64,000 nucleotides of DNA from an uncultured Sphingomonadaceae bacterium (GTDB lineage: Bacteria > Pseudomonadota > Alphaproteobacteria > Sphingomonadales > Sphingomonadaceae): NCBI GenBank assembly GCA_947493325.1, contig CANLQI010000002.1, positions 558,001 through 622,000 of the forward strand, given 5' to 3'. Below are positions 1 through 8,719 of this stretch, piece after piece. The notes below the pieces were generated by a model. The model was not told where the DNA came from. It saw only the letters and a program-made list of their open reading frames with translations, and did not search any database. The number at the start of each line of letters is the position of its first letter. Within the stretch, counting starts at the first letter, position 1. A program made the translations under genes and the position numbers.

Positions 1-175
1 CGACAAGCGCAAATCCGGCCAATACGCCGAAGTTCCAGAAATAGTTCAGGTTGCGCGGCACGGGATAACCGGCACCGATCGCGTTATAGACAAGGCGCGG
101 CAAAGGAAGACGTTCGTCAATCCACTGCATCGCAGGATTTGTCGGGTTATACTGTTTTGCCCAGGGAAAACTCAT
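1..175 (-). CDS. petB: Cytochrome b of the bc1 complex, N-terminal part
   Basis: The minus-strand frame starts with ATG at 175 and runs off the left edge of the window, giving 58 codons. The visible N-terminus contains a stretch reading WIDERLPLPRLVYNA followed by YPVPRNLNYFWNFG, which is typical of bacterial cytochrome b just before its first membrane helix. Cytochrome b carries the two b haems and the quinone sites of ubiquinol:cytochrome c oxidoreductase in the inner membrane. It lies 11 bp downstream of the Rieske gene on the same strand, the usual petA-petB order, so the two are probably one transcript. Confidence 0.9.
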   Translation of the reverse strand, partial: MSFPWAKQYNPTNPAMQWIDERLPLPRLVYNAIGAGYPVPRNLNYFWNFGVLAGFALV

Positions 176-186
176 AATCTCTTACC

Positions 187-780
187 TTACCCGATTTTGA
201 TAACTGTATCGGAAACAAACGCGACTTCCGGCACTTCAAGGTTGGTCGGCGCCGGGCCTTTGCGGATACGGGCCAGCGAATCATAGTGCGAACCATGGCA
301 GGGGCAGAAATAACCGTTATATTCCCCCTTTACCTCACCCTGCGCCGCGCCTGACGGCACACAGCCAAGGTGCGTACATACGCCCATGGTGACCAGCAGA
401 TCATCGGAGCCGGGCACAACGCGTTCTTCAAACGACTGCGGATCACGGAGGCCTGCTGCATCAACAGCTTTTTCGCGCGCGATTTCTTCGGCGGTCAGGC
501 GGCGGATAAACAGCGGCTGCTTACGAAATGTGGTTTTAATGGCCTGTCCCGGCTCAAGCGCAGCCACATCCTGTTCGATAGAGGCCAGCGCCAGAACATC
601 TGCGGAAGGAGCCATCTGCGTGATGAGCGGGTAAAGCGTTGCGAGGCCGCCAACGCCCGCAAAGCTAACTGCAGCCACGTTGATAAAGTCGCGGCGGTCT
701 ACGCCGTCCTGCGTCTGTGTTTCCGCATGTTCAGCCTCAGTCGCCTTTGCGTCTGTATCTGTGGTAACTGTTTCCGCCAT
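187..780 (-). CDS. petA: Ubiquinol-cytochrome c reductase Rieske iron-sulfur subunit
   Basis: This 197-residue protein is the Rieske [2Fe-2S] subunit of the bc1 complex, which passes electrons from quinol to cytochrome c1 at the periplasmic face. The cluster ligands are visible as CTHLGC (Cys135, His137) and CPCHGS (Cys159, His162). Residues 28-60 hold a twin-arginine-like DRRDF segment followed by a hydrophobic helix, the uncleaved Tat anchor of this family. The first 27 residues are acidic and Thr-rich, slightly longer than in many homologues. Cytochrome b follows at once on the same strand. Confidence 0.95.
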   Translation of the reverse strand: MAETVTTDTDAKATEAEHAETQTQDGVDRRDFINVAAVSFAGVGGLATLYPLITQMAPSADVLALASIEQDVAALEPGQAIKTTFRKQPLFIRRLTAEEIAREKAVDAAGLRDPQSFEERVVPGSDDLLVTMGVCTHLGCVPSGAAQGEVKGEYNGYFCPCHGSHYDSLARIRKGPAPTNLEVPEVAFVSDTVIKIG

Positions 781-997
781 TATTTGCCCTACTTCGATCC
801 GCTAAAAATCAAGAACCTCAAATGCTTTAACAGCCGGGCATTACTGCCAGGCCACCCCGCTTAACACAGGACTTTACAGGAATCCATATGCTTTAGAGGT
901 GCATTGGAGCGCCACATAGCCGTAAAATGCATGGCTTGCCAACAGTGAATTTTGCATCTGTGGTGACATAATTTGCAAGACGATATAAAGCGCGATC

Positions 998-1450
998 ATG
1001 CGGCTTGCACTTTACCAACCCGATATTGCCGGAAATCTGGGCACGACCATGCGGCTGTGCGCCTGTCTGGGCGTGGGGCTTGATGTGATCGAGCCTTGCG
1101 CATTTCCGCTGGGCGACCGTCAGCTTAAGCGCGCAGCGATGGATTATGGCGACGGGGTTGATGTGGTGCGGCACACCGACTGGGACAGCTTTTTGGATCA
1201 GGCGCAAGGGGCGGGCCAGCGTATCGTGCTGATGAGCAGCAAGGGCGACGCGGCGCTATATGATACCGAATTTCGCGGCGACGACATTATCCTGATGGGC
1301 AGTGAAAGCGCGGGCGTGCCGGAAAGCGTGGCAAAACAGGTAAATTTGATTTCGCGCATAGAAATGCAGCCGGGAATGCGCTGTTTGAATGTCGCGGTGG
1401 CGGCTGGCATTGCACTTGGCGAGGCTTTGCGCCAGATGCAATACAGGTAA
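998..1450 (+). CDS. trmL: tRNA (cytidine(34)-2'-O)-methyltransferase
   Basis: This 150-residue protein is a compact SPOUT-class methyltransferase of the TrmL family, which methylates the 2'-O of the wobble nucleotide of certain leucine tRNAs. The N-terminus (LALYQPDIAGNLGTTMRLC) and the C-terminal knot region (MGSESAGVP, then MRCLNVAVAAGIALGEALRQ) match the family, and the length is normal. It is divergently arranged from the Rieske gene, with a 217-bp promoter gap. It stops 40 bp before hemF and may share its transcript. Confidence 0.9.
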   Translation: MRLALYQPDIAGNLGTTMRLCACLGVGLDVIEPCAFPLGDRQLKRAAMDYGDGVDVVRHTDWDSFLDQAQGAGQRIVLMSSKGDAALYDTEFRGDDIILMGSESAGVPESVAKQVNLISRIEMQPGMRCLNVAVAAGIALGEALRQMQYR

Positions 1451-1490
1451 ATATCGCGGCAGGCATAACTATCTTGATACAGACAGGAAC

Positions 1491-2348
1491 ATGATGAACG
1501 ACTGGACTTCGCAAAAACAATCCGCCCGGACATGGTTTGAAAAACTGCGCGATGATATATGCGCCGAATTTACCGCTATCGAGCGCGAAGCGGGCAGCGA
1601 AGCTGAATTCGACTATAGTGCATGGGACCGGGAAAACCATGACGGTGCTGAAGGCGGCGGGGGTGTCCGCGGCCTGATCAAAGGCAAGGTGTTTGAAAAA
1701 GCGGGCGTAAATGTTTCGACCGTGCATGGCAGTTTCAGCCCCGAATTTGCCAAGTCGATCAACGGCGCAGAGGAAGATCCGCGATTTTTTGCAACCGGCA
1801 TTTCGCTGGTGGCGCATATGGCCAATCCGCATGTGCCCGCGGTGCATATGAACACGCGGTTCCTGGTGACGACAAAGGCGTGGTTTGGCGGCGGCGCAGA
1901 TCTGAACCCGCCTATTCCTTATGAAGAGGATACCGCCGATTTCCACGCGCGCATGAAAACCGCCTGTAATGCTCATGAAGTCGCGGACCATGGCCGCTAT
2001 AAAAAGTGGGCAGACGATTATTTCTATATCCCGCACCGTGAATGCCACCGCGGTGTCGGCGGCATATTCTATGATCATCTGGAGTGCGGTGATGAAACTG
2101 CATTTGATGCGAATTTCGCATTCACACAGGATGTGGGACGCGCGTTTCTGGATGTTTTCCCGCAGCTTGTGCGCCGCCGTATGGGTATGGAATTCAATGA
2201 TGCGGAGAAAATGCAGCAGCTTGTGTGGCGTGGACGCTATGCCGAATTTAATCTTGTCTATGACCGCGGCACGACTTTCGGGCTGAAAACCGGCGGCAAT
2301 GTCGAGGCAATTTTGATGAGCCTGCCGCCCGAAGCTGTCTGGAAATAA
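1491..2348 (+). CDS. hemF: Oxygen-dependent coproporphyrinogen III oxidase
   Basis: HemF oxidatively decarboxylates coproporphyrinogen III to protoporphyrinogen IX in haem synthesis, using O2. The family hallmarks are present, including the WFGGGADLNPPIPYEED segment, FHARMK, a WADDYFYIPHR stretch and the C-terminal YDRGTTFGLKTGGNVEAILMSLP. The frame is open further upstream to 1389, but ATG 1491 (or ATG 1494) is preceded by AGGA and gives the usual length of about 285 residues. The next gene starts 2 bp after the stop. Confidence 0.95.
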   Translation: MMNDWTSQKQSARTWFEKLRDDICAEFTAIEREAGSEAEFDYSAWDRENHDGAEGGGGVRGLIKGKVFEKAGVNVSTVHGSFSPEFAKSINGAEEDPRFFATGISLVAHMANPHVPAVHMNTRFLVTTKAWFGGGADLNPPIPYEEDTADFHARMKTACNAHEVADHGRYKKWADDYFYIPHRECHRGVGGIFYDHLECGDETAFDANFAFTQDVGRAFLDVFPQLVRRRMGMEFNDAEKMQQLVWRGRYAEFNLVYDRGTTFGLKTGGNVEAILMSLPPEAVWK

Positions 2349-2350
2349 TC

Positions 2351-2959
2351 ATGGCGTTGCACCCGGTTCCGGCGGGCCATGTTGCGAGCGTAGTGACACA
2401 TATGGAAATGCGGAAGCGGCCTGAAATCGCTGATATTCCGGCATCAGGCCTATCGCTGGAATACTGGGTGCAGCCCGCGCTTTCCGACTATCGCGCGCTG
2501 TTCCGGAAAGTCGGCGCGCCATGGCTGTGGTTTTCGCGGCTGGTCATGGACGACAGCGCCTTGCGCGATATTATCCATAATCCTGCTGTGCATGTTCATG
2601 TGGTGCGGGATGCGCAAAGCGCGGCCATTGGTTTTGTCGAACTGGATTTTCGGCAGGGTGGAGAATGCGAAATCGGCTTTCTCGGCCTTGTTCCCAAAAT
2701 GCATGGCAAGGGATATGGCCGCTGGCTGATCGCCGAAACCTTGCGGCGCGCATGGGCCGGGAAAGACGGCGATGCCGCAATCATGCGGGTGTGGCTGCAC
2801 AGCTGCACATTGGATCATCCCGGTGCGCTACGTTTTTATGAACGCAGCGGCTTTACCGCCTTTGCCCGCGAAATCGAAATTGTGCCCGACCCGCGCCTTA
2901 CGGGCCACCTGCCACAGGATGCTGCGCCGCAGATGCCGGTTATCAGTGCCGAGAGCTGA
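2351..2959 (+). CDS. GNAT-family N-acetyltransferase
   Basis: This 202-residue protein has the GNAT fold signature. The acetyl-CoA pyrophosphate loop is KMHGKGYGRW at about residues 117-126, preceded by a CEIGFLGLVP strand. A FYERSGF motif follows near residue 160, typical of motif B. Substrate is not deducible. It begins 2 bp after the hemF stop and is therefore probably co-transcribed. No clear ribosome site precedes ATG 2351, so the internal ATG at 2402 is an alternative start. Confidence 0.85.
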   Translation: MALHPVPAGHVASVVTHMEMRKRPEIADIPASGLSLEYWVQPALSDYRALFRKVGAPWLWFSRLVMDDSALRDIIHNPAVHVHVVRDAQSAAIGFVELDFRQGGECEIGFLGLVPKMHGKGYGRWLIAETLRRAWAGKDGDAAIMRVWLHSCTLDHPGALRFYERSGFTAFAREIEIVPDPRLTGHLPQDAAPQMPVISAES

Positions 2960-2968
2960 AATATCCGG

Positions 2969-3805
2969 TCATTCAAAAATTCGTTCTACCGTCTCACGCT
3001 GTAATGCACCATCGCCCACCATGGAATTATATATGCCGACCGGCAGAAACGCGTATAAAATAGAAAGCCCCAGATTGACGATTAAAGTAACTATCCCAGA
3101 CACGATCGGCGCAGCGTCGCTGAATATCCCGCCAAGCGATGCGATGATATAAAACACAAGGTTCAGCAAGAAAACATATACCATGAGCATCAGCGAATTG
3201 CCCCGCGTAATTTTCCAGGATTCGGCAAATCCCGCAAAAGGATTATAGCTTTTGCGCACCGCCATCACGGGGCCGCAAAGGCACAGTCTCGCCACCAGAA
3301 ACAGGAGCAGGACCAAAAAGCCCAGAAACAGAATTAATACACCGATGCCCGCGGCAAGTGCGCTACTGACTCCGCCATCAAAATATCCGCTTAAGCCAAA
3401 GGGCAGTAAAATGGCAAATACGCCCGCGAACAGGACAATCCATATCAGTACCGTCACCGCGACAGCCGGAGCACATGCGAGCAGGCCGTATGCCAGCGCG
3501 CCGCCGATTTTCTCATTACTCTGCGAAAGAGACAGCCGCCATATTGAGAAAAACGGGATAAAAAACAGTCCGCCGATAATAAACGCAATGATCAGGAAAA
3601 AAATATAATTGCCCTCCGCGATATTATCGAGGGAATCGAAATAAGCAGTTAGCGTGGCAGCACCGGCGACACTTACACCGATCAGCATAATAAGACCGAT
3701 AATAATGGCATAGGAAACCAGCATGATGATTGCGGCCTGCCAACCATAGGCCCTGAATAATTCCATGGTGCGCCGCCATGCTTCGCCTATGCTGAATTTA
3801 TACAT
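2969..3805 (-). CDS. Multi-pass membrane protein, function unknown
   Basis: This 278-residue protein has about six hydrophobic segments spread over its length. They include AAIIMLVSYAIIIGLIMLIGV near residues 25-45, a long block at about 125-175, and LNLGLSILYAFLPVGIYNSMV near the C-terminus. The N-terminal MYKFSIGEAWRRTMELFR layout resembles membrane proteins loosely grouped with the glycerophosphodiester phosphodiesterase membrane domain, but I see no catalytic motif. It is convergent with the GNAT gene (9-bp gap). Confidence 0.75.
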   Translation of the reverse strand: MYKFSIGEAWRRTMELFRAYGWQAAIIMLVSYAIIIGLIMLIGVSVAGAATLTAYFDSLDNIAEGNYIFFLIIAFIIGGLFFIPFFSIWRLSLSQSNEKIGGALAYGLLACAPAVAVTVLIWIVLFAGVFAILLPFGLSGYFDGGVSSALAAGIGVLILFLGFLVLLLFLVARLCLCGPVMAVRKSYNPFAGFAESWKITRGNSLMLMVYVFLLNLVFYIIASLGGIFSDAAPIVSGIVTLIVNLGLSILYAFLPVGIYNSMVGDGALQRETVERIFE

Positions 3806-4039
3806 CGGTTTGTCCCCTGCTTGCCTATTATCATTCGGTCAGGCCATGCCCTGGCCCGTGCCCGTTATCACTATTCAGATTATTCGAAAAGCGCACCCAA
3901 ATTTATCTGACTGTTCTGGTTCCCGGGCCAGTGATACATGGAAGTTAAGAAAAAGCATTGATAAAATTGTGGCCATGCCAGTCATTGGCAACGTATATCC
4001 CCCCTTGCTTTTTTGATATTAGGTGCGACTTTAACCGGT

Positions 4040-4696
4040 ATGAATAGCACTCTTCCCAAATGGCAGGTTGCAGGCACCCGGATTGCCTATCCCGACGCGC
4101 TGGACTTTATGGAACGGCGCAATGCTGGCATTCGCGCGGGCACAGCAGAGGAACTGGTGTGGCTGATCGAACATCCCCCGCTTTATACGGCGGGAACCAG
4201 CGCAGATCCGGCGGAATTGCTGAGCCAGCAATTCCCCGTTTACAAGACCGGGCGCGGCGGGCGGCATACCTATCATGGTCCGGGCCAGCGGGTCGGCTAT
4301 GTCATGATCGACCTTAGAAAACGCGGCCGCGATGTGCGGCAGTTTGTATATGCGCTGGAAGGGTGGGTTATTGATACGCTTGCCGAATTCGGCGTGGCTG
4401 CGCGCCGGGCGGAGGGGCGGATTGGCATCTGGACAGACAATGCCGAAGGAAAAGAAGCGAAAATCGGCGCGATTGGCGTGCGTATCAAGGGCTGGATCAC
4501 GATGCACGGCTTTGCGGTGAATATAGACCCTGATCTCAGCCATTTTGGCGGGATTGTGCCATGTGGGATCAGCGAATATCCGGTGACCAGCCTTGCCGCG
4601 CTGGGCGTAGAGGCTGATATGGCCGACTGGGACGCGGCCCTGCAAACCAAAATGCCCGATTTTCTTGACGCGCTGTCACTGGCGCGCCAGAAATAA
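4040..4696 (+). CDS. lipB: Lipoyl(octanoyl) transferase
   Basis: LipB moves octanoyl groups from acyl carrier protein to lipoyl domains of 2-oxoacid dehydrogenases and the glycine cleavage system. The family motif is visible as [21 protein letters not shown], with the catalytic lysine in [10 protein letters not shown] and the catalytic cysteine in GIVPCGIS. From ATG 4040 the protein has 218 residues, the normal size. A TTG at 4013 would add nine residues, but MNSTLPKWQ is the more ordinary start. The lipoprotein gene follows 24 bp downstream. Confidence 0.95.
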   Translation: MNSTLPKWQVAGTRIAYPDALDFMERRNAGIRAGTAEELVWLIEHPPLYTAGTSADPAELLSQQFPVYKTGRGGRHTYHGPGQRVGYVMIDLRKRGRDVRQFVYALEGWVIDTLAEFGVAARRAEGRIGIWTDNAEGKEAKIGAIGVRIKGWITMHGFAVNIDPDLSHFGGIVPCGISEYPVTSLAALGVEADMADWDAALQTKMPDFLDALSLARQK

Positions 4697-4720
4697 GGCT
4701 ATTCAAACGAGGAACCAGAC

Positions 4721-5011
4721 ATGCGTAATTCCATATCGAAACCGGCATTAGCCATTTTGGCGGGCTTGGCTGCGGCGCTGGCAGCCTGCTCTTCCGAAGC
4801 GCCCGATGAAGGCGCGCTTACGGAAACCGAGCTTGGCGATGTTGATGTTATCGAAGGCACAATCAGCGATGACATGATTGAACCCGATGCCGTCAATGCT
4901 GAAGCTACTGAAGAAGCCGAAGAAGCGGCGGAAGCGGATGATGACGAATCCGAAACATCCGAAGGTGATGGTGCGCAAAGCGATGCCGGACAGGAAGATG
5001 CCGCCGAATAG
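4721..5011 (+). CDS. Small acidic lipoprotein, function unknown
   Basis: This 96-residue protein begins with a short basic segment, a hydrophobic stretch and a lipobox ending ALAAC (Cys22), so it should be lipidated and membrane-anchored after cleavage. The mature part is almost entirely Asp/Glu/Ala/Ser with no aromatic residues, and is likely disordered. A ribosome site (GAGGAA) precedes ATG 4721. It is tail-to-tail with queC, the stops being 2 bp apart. No family is recognised. Confidence 0.75.
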   Translation: MRNSISKPALAILAGLAAALAACSSEAPDEGALTETELGDVDVIEGTISDDMIEPDAVNAEATEEAEEAAEADDDESETSEGDGAQSDAGQEDAAE

Positions 5012-5012
5012 C

Positions 5013-5699
5013 CTAGGCCGCATAGAGTGTGGGATCAGTCAGGCCGGCCTCTGCAAACCCCGCTTTGCGCAGGCGGCAGCTATCGCATAGTCCGCATGCC
5101 TTGCCATCTGCGCCAGGGTCATAGCAGGTCCAGCTCAGACCCGCGTCGAGTCCCAAACGCTCCGCCTCGCGCGAAATATCGGCCTTGGTCATATGCTGGA
5201 GCGGCGCATGAATCGTAAAGCCGCAGCGCTGGTCACCATCTTTGGTGGCGATATTTGCCAGCCGTTCAAATCCGTCGATAAATTCGGGGCGGCAATCAGG
5301 ATACCCCGAATAATCAAGCGCATTGACGCCGATAAATATATCATGCGCGCCCACGGCCTCTGCCCAGCCCAGTGTCAGTGACAGGAAAATCAGGTTGCGT
5401 GCAGGCACATATGTGACTGGAATATCGCTGCCCACGCCGGATTTGGGTACATCAATATCATCGGTGAGCGCGGATCCGCCAAACTGGCTGAGATCAAGCG
5501 GCAGCACAATATGCCGGTCCACTTCCAGATGTGCGGCGATTTTCCTCGCGGCTTCAATCTCGATCCGGTGGCGCTGGTTATAATCTATGGTCAGCGCGCA
5601 AAGTTCATAACCCTGTTCACGGGCGATGCCGGCAGAAACCATCGAATCCATCCCGCCGGACAACAGGATAACGGCGCTTTTCGGTTTATCACTAGACAT
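5013..5699 (-). CDS. queC: 7-cyano-7-deazaguanine synthase
   Basis: QueC converts 7-carboxy-7-deazaguanine to preQ0 with ATP and ammonia in the queuosine pathway. The ATP PP-loop is SGGMDS at residues 15-20. The C-terminal zinc site is CYDPGADGKACGLCDSC, giving four cysteines in the family spacing. The length (228 residues) is normal. No other queuosine genes are in the window. Confidence 0.95.
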   Translation of the reverse strand: MSSDKPKSAVILLSGGMDSMVSAGIAREQGYELCALTIDYNQRHRIEIEAARKIAAHLEVDRHIVLPLDLSQFGGSALTDDIDVPKSGVGSDIPVTYVPARNLIFLSLTLGWAEAVGAHDIFIGVNALDYSGYPDCRPEFIDGFERLANIATKDGDQRCGFTIHAPLQHMTKADISREAERLGLDAGLSWTCYDPGADGKACGLCDSCRLRKAGFAEAGLTDPTLYAA

Positions 5700-5770
5700 A
5701 AAATGCCGCTAAACGCTTGTCTGTCAGAATGCAAGCGGCAGCGTCTCGCTGCGGCATATTCCAAAGAAGT

Positions 5771-5800
5771 GGGCCGTCTGTCACCACTGTCAGACGGCCC
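5771..5800 (-). terminator. Inverted repeat downstream of the 5923-6357 gene
   Basis: GGGCCGTCTG and CAGACGGCCC form a perfect 10-bp stem around a 10-nt loop. Read on the minus strand it lies about 120 bp past the stop of the 5923-6357 gene and is followed by ACTTCTTTGG, only moderately T-rich. It is thus a possible factor-independent terminator, but could be just a structural palindrome. Confidence 0.45.
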
Positions 5801-5922
5801 GAGGGTAAGGCCATATGGCCTATTGGGAGAAAAAGCGTACCTCGTAATATGCAGTACGCTATTCTTATGTCAGAGAAGCGTTTACAACAGGTTAAAGCGG
5901 CCGCGAATAGCGGGCTTTATAT

Positions 5923-6357
5923 TCAGCAGGAGCCGGTGCGACGCCCTTCCCCCGCAAAAGAGAAGGGTGCATTGTTGGCAATGCCCTGTGAATTGATCTG
6001 GAACAGGTTCTTGCCTTCGATCCGGATCGTTGTACGGCCATAGCCCTGCGCACCGCAGCTATAGCTGACCGTAGTGACATTGGGCTTGTCCTCAATCACA
6101 AACGGCTTGTCGCATGACTGGCCCTGATGCCGGATTTTTAATAGTTGTGCCGCATTGCGCACGCACATTTTGCGCGATTGCGCATCATTGCCACGCGCAC
6201 GGATTTCCCACTCGCCCGCGGTGATTTTTTCCAGCGCGGCAAGTTCGGGCGCCTGCGCAGGGGCGGGTACCGCGAATACAGCAAGCAGTGCAGCAGCCAT
6301 CAAAGCCAGCACGCGCCTGTGTTTCCATGTCCTAAATGGCATTTCCATACCCATCAC
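5923..6357 (-). CDS. Small secreted protein, DUF3617-like
   Basis: The 144-residue product has a cleavable signal peptide (basic start, then LALMAAALLAVFAVPAPAQA to about residue 36) and a short mature domain. That domain includes GEWEIRARG, KMCVRN, a CDKPFV cysteine and a C-terminal RTGSC. The pattern of an aromatic GxW start with scattered cysteines resembles the DUF3617 periplasmic proteins common in sphingomonads. The assignment is from memory and no function is known. ATGs at 6357, 6354 and 6348 are all possible starts. Confidence 0.65.
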   Translation of the reverse strand: MMGMEMPFRTWKHRRVLALMAAALLAVFAVPAPAQAPELAALEKITAGEWEIRARGNDAQSRKMCVRNAAQLLKIRHQGQSCDKPFVIEDKPNVTTVSYSCGAQGYGRTTIRIEGKNLFQINSQGIANNAPFSFAGEGRRTGSC

Positions 6358-6532
6358 TATAATTCTTCCGTTTTATTCAGGCTTTCGCCCACTTGCACCC
6401 TGTATACGCCATTGCATATGTATCTATCGTTAATAGAGAACGCTTCGTCGCAGTTTGTCCGTTCTGAAACATTGTATATACCCCAAATAAGGCGCGGGTT
6501 TTACCAAATTATGTCATTTTGGTCATTTCGCT

Positions 6533-7429
6533 CTACTGCGCAATGGCAAACTGCCGTGCGCAAAACGCGCAATCCACCAGGATATCCCCGTTTTCATCGC
6601 GCATCTCGGCCTTTTCCGCCTCGTCAAACCGGCTGAGCACCTGTGTGTAATGTTCTACAGAACAGCGGCACCCTTTGCTGAGCCTGGCCGCCTGCTCGAT
6701 CAAAACTTCATCCTCTTCATGGAACAGCCGCCAGATCAGGTCCTCCATGCTGAGTTCGCGGTCCAGAAGTTCACCGTGCGTCAATGTGCTCGCCAGCACC
6801 GACACATGTTCCCATTCAGGATGGTCGAGTTTGACATGTAGCCGCTCGCGCCCTTCCTCGCCCTCGGCCAGATGCTGGACCAGGAAACCGCCCGTGCGGC
6901 AGCTATTGCTGTCCGAGCTGATTGCCACCTTGATAAGCGTTGGCACTTGCTCGGATTGAAAAAAGTAATTCTGGCAGGCTTCGGTAAGCGAATTGCCTGT
7001 CAATTCGACAATCCCCTGATACCGATTGCCATCGTCGCCATGCATCGGCGCGCGGTCGAATGTGATTGCCAAATAGCCTTTCCCGAAAAGCGCATCCAGA
7101 GTGGGGTTCGGCCCCTGATCGGCCAGGCGTTCTTTGTCATATCGGGCATAGCTGCGCACTTCGCCGTCTTTATAATCGGCGACCAGCAGTTCGATAATCC
7201 CGCCCTGTGTCTGTGCCTGCATGGTCAGCTGGCCTTCGGACTGTTTCAGCATGGAGCCGATCAGCGCCGCCAATGTGGCCGCTTCCGCCACCAGATGTTT
7301 GATCGGCGTGGGGTAATCATGCGGGGCCAGTATCTCGTCCAGCACATGTTCCAACCGTACAGTGCGCCCCCGGGCATGGCGGGACGGAATGGTAAAGCGC
7401 AGCGGGCGATCATGATAAATTTCGGTCAT
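6533..7429 (-). CDS. hslO: Redox-regulated chaperone Hsp33
   Basis: Hsp33 is a cytoplasmic holdase switched on by oxidation of a zinc-bound cysteine centre. The C-terminus shows the four cysteines, CRCS and then CAFC about 30 residues later. The preceding domain carries the family stretch FFQSEQVPT. The frame is open to 7675, but that part lies in the palindromic element. ATG 7429 (MTEIYHDRP) gives 298 residues, close to the alphaproteobacterial norm. Confidence 0.92.
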   Translation of the reverse strand: MTEIYHDRPLRFTIPSRHARGRTVRLEHVLDEILAPHDYPTPIKHLVAEAATLAALIGSMLKQSEGQLTMQAQTQGGIIELLVADYKDGEVRSYARYDKERLADQGPNPTLDALFGKGYLAITFDRAPMHGDDGNRYQGIVELTGNSLTEACQNYFFQSEQVPTLIKVAISSDSNSCRTGGFLVQHLAEGEEGRERLHVKLDHPEWEHVSVLASTLTHGELLDRELSMEDLIWRLFHEEDEVLIEQAARLSKGCRCSVEHYTQVLSRFDEAEKAEMRDENGDILVDCAFCARQFAIAQ

Positions 7430-7512
7430 CGGGGTGATATAGGGTGTGATTTCGGGAATGTTAGGCGCTGCGTTTTTCTCAATCCCCTTTGTTGCGTAGC
7501 AATGAGGAATAA

Positions 7513-7805
7513 CGGAGTGACTCCGCTGAGTCTTTTGATCTCCCGCTATAAATGCTTCGCATTTAGCTCCGATGGGGTTCGGCCTAACCGGCCGGCGGCC
7601 GGTCGGCCTTTGCGAACGGCTAGTCGCCGTTCGGAATTCCGCCAAGCGACACGTTTCGCTTAGCTGCAGCTGCACTCAACATGTCTGTATGGCGAAAGTT
7701 CCGAGTTGCGCCCAGCAACTCGGCAGCGTGCGACCGCACGCCGGCTGGTAGGCCGAACCCATTTGGAGGCGGATGCGCAGCATCTCGCCGTGAAATCAAA
7801 TTTGC
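7513..7805. repeat. Nested palindromic element between hslO and argF
   Basis: About 290 bp made of hairpins inside a longer inverted repeat. Perfect stems include CGGAG/CTCCG (7513-7525), AAATGC/GCATTT (7550-7564), ACCGGCC/GGCCGGT (7587-7603), CGAACGGC/GCCGTTCG (7613-7633), AAGCGA/TCGCTT (7644-7661), CCGAGTTGC/GCAACTCGG (7701-7723), GCGTGCG/CGCACGC (7726-7741) and GATGC/GCATC (7772-7784). The flanks are inverted copies of each other: the left arm at about 7535-7590 resembles the reverse complement of 7741-7805, including GTTCGGCCTA. The right edge overlaps the argF stop codon. It looks like a REP/MITE-type element. No transposase is nearby. Confidence 0.75.
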
Positions 7806-8719
7806 CCGAAACACCACCGCAATATCGATTTTTGCGCATGCAGCCTATTCTCGGCTTCATCCCAGATCACCGACTGCGGGCCGTCGATCACGGCTTCCGT
7901 CACTTCTTCACCGCGGTGCGCGGGGAGGCAGTGCATGAACAGGGCGTCATCTTTGGCATGCCCCATCATGGCTTCATTCACCTGATAGGGCATCATCGCC
8001 TGCAGTTTTGCCTCGGCATGGTCCTGCCCCATGGAAATCCAGGTATCGGCCACCACGACATCTGCATCTTGCACGGCCTTTACGGGGTCACGCGTCAAGG
8101 TGATATTTGCACCCCCTGCCCGCGCGGCATCCACGAAACGCATATCGGGGTCATAGCCTTCGGGGCAGCCGATGCGGACATTGAATTTCATCAGGCCTGC
8201 TGCTTCGACAATGGAATTGAGCACATTATTGCCATCGCCCAGCCACGCGACTTCCAGACCGGGCAGCGCCTTGCCATGCTCCACTATGGTGAGCAGATCG
8301 GCAACAATCTGGCACGGGTGCGACAGGTCGGTCAGGCCATTAATGACTGGGACAGCGGCGTGCGCGGCCAGTTCCTCGATCTTCGCATGCTCATCGGTGC
8401 GGCTCATGATGGCATCGGCATAGCCGGAGAGCACGCGCGCTGTATCGGCCACGCTCTCGCCGCGGCCAAGCTGCATGGATGTGCTGTTCAGTACTACACT
8501 CGTACCGCCAAGCTGCCGGATCGCCATATCGAACGACACCCGCGTGCGGGTCGAGTTTTTCTCAAACACCATCGCCAGCATGTGACCGGCGAGCGGTGCA
8601 TCTGCATCGACTTTGCCGCGCGGCCAGCCATGCCGGGCCGCTTTACGGTCGATGGCGTCGTTGATCATTGCGGCAATCGCGTTTCCGCCGGCGTCAGACA
8701 GATTCAGGAAATGCCTCAT
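7796..8719 (-). CDS. argF: Ornithine carbamoyltransferase
   Basis: ArgF joins ornithine and carbamoyl phosphate to citrulline in arginine synthesis. The carbamoyl-phosphate loop is STRTR (in [12 protein letters not shown]), HPCQ is present, and the ornithine-side motif reads HCLPAHRG. The length of 307 residues is normal. Its ATG overlaps the argD stop (ATGA), so translation is coupled to argD. The final codons lie in the palindromic element's right arm. Confidence 0.96.
   Translation of the reverse strand: MRHFLNLSDAGGNAIAAMINDAIDRKAARHGWPRGKVDADAPLAGHMLAMVFEKNSTRTRVSFDMAIRQLGGTSVVLNSTSMQLGRGESVADTARVLSGYADAIMSRTDEHAKIEELAAHAAVPVINGLTDLSHPCQIVADLLTIVEHGKALPGLEVAWLGDGNNVLNSIVEAAGLMKFNVRIGCPEGYDPDMRFVDAARAGGANITLTRDPVKAVQDADVVVADTWISMGQDHAEAKLQAMMPYQVNEAMMGHAKDDALFMHCLPAHRGEEVTEAVIDGPQSVIWDEAENRLHAQKSILRWCFGQI

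Noticed and set aside
3765-4016. Plus-strand frame between the membrane protein and lipB
   Set aside because: It starts antisense inside the membrane protein gene and has no domain pattern or ribosome site.
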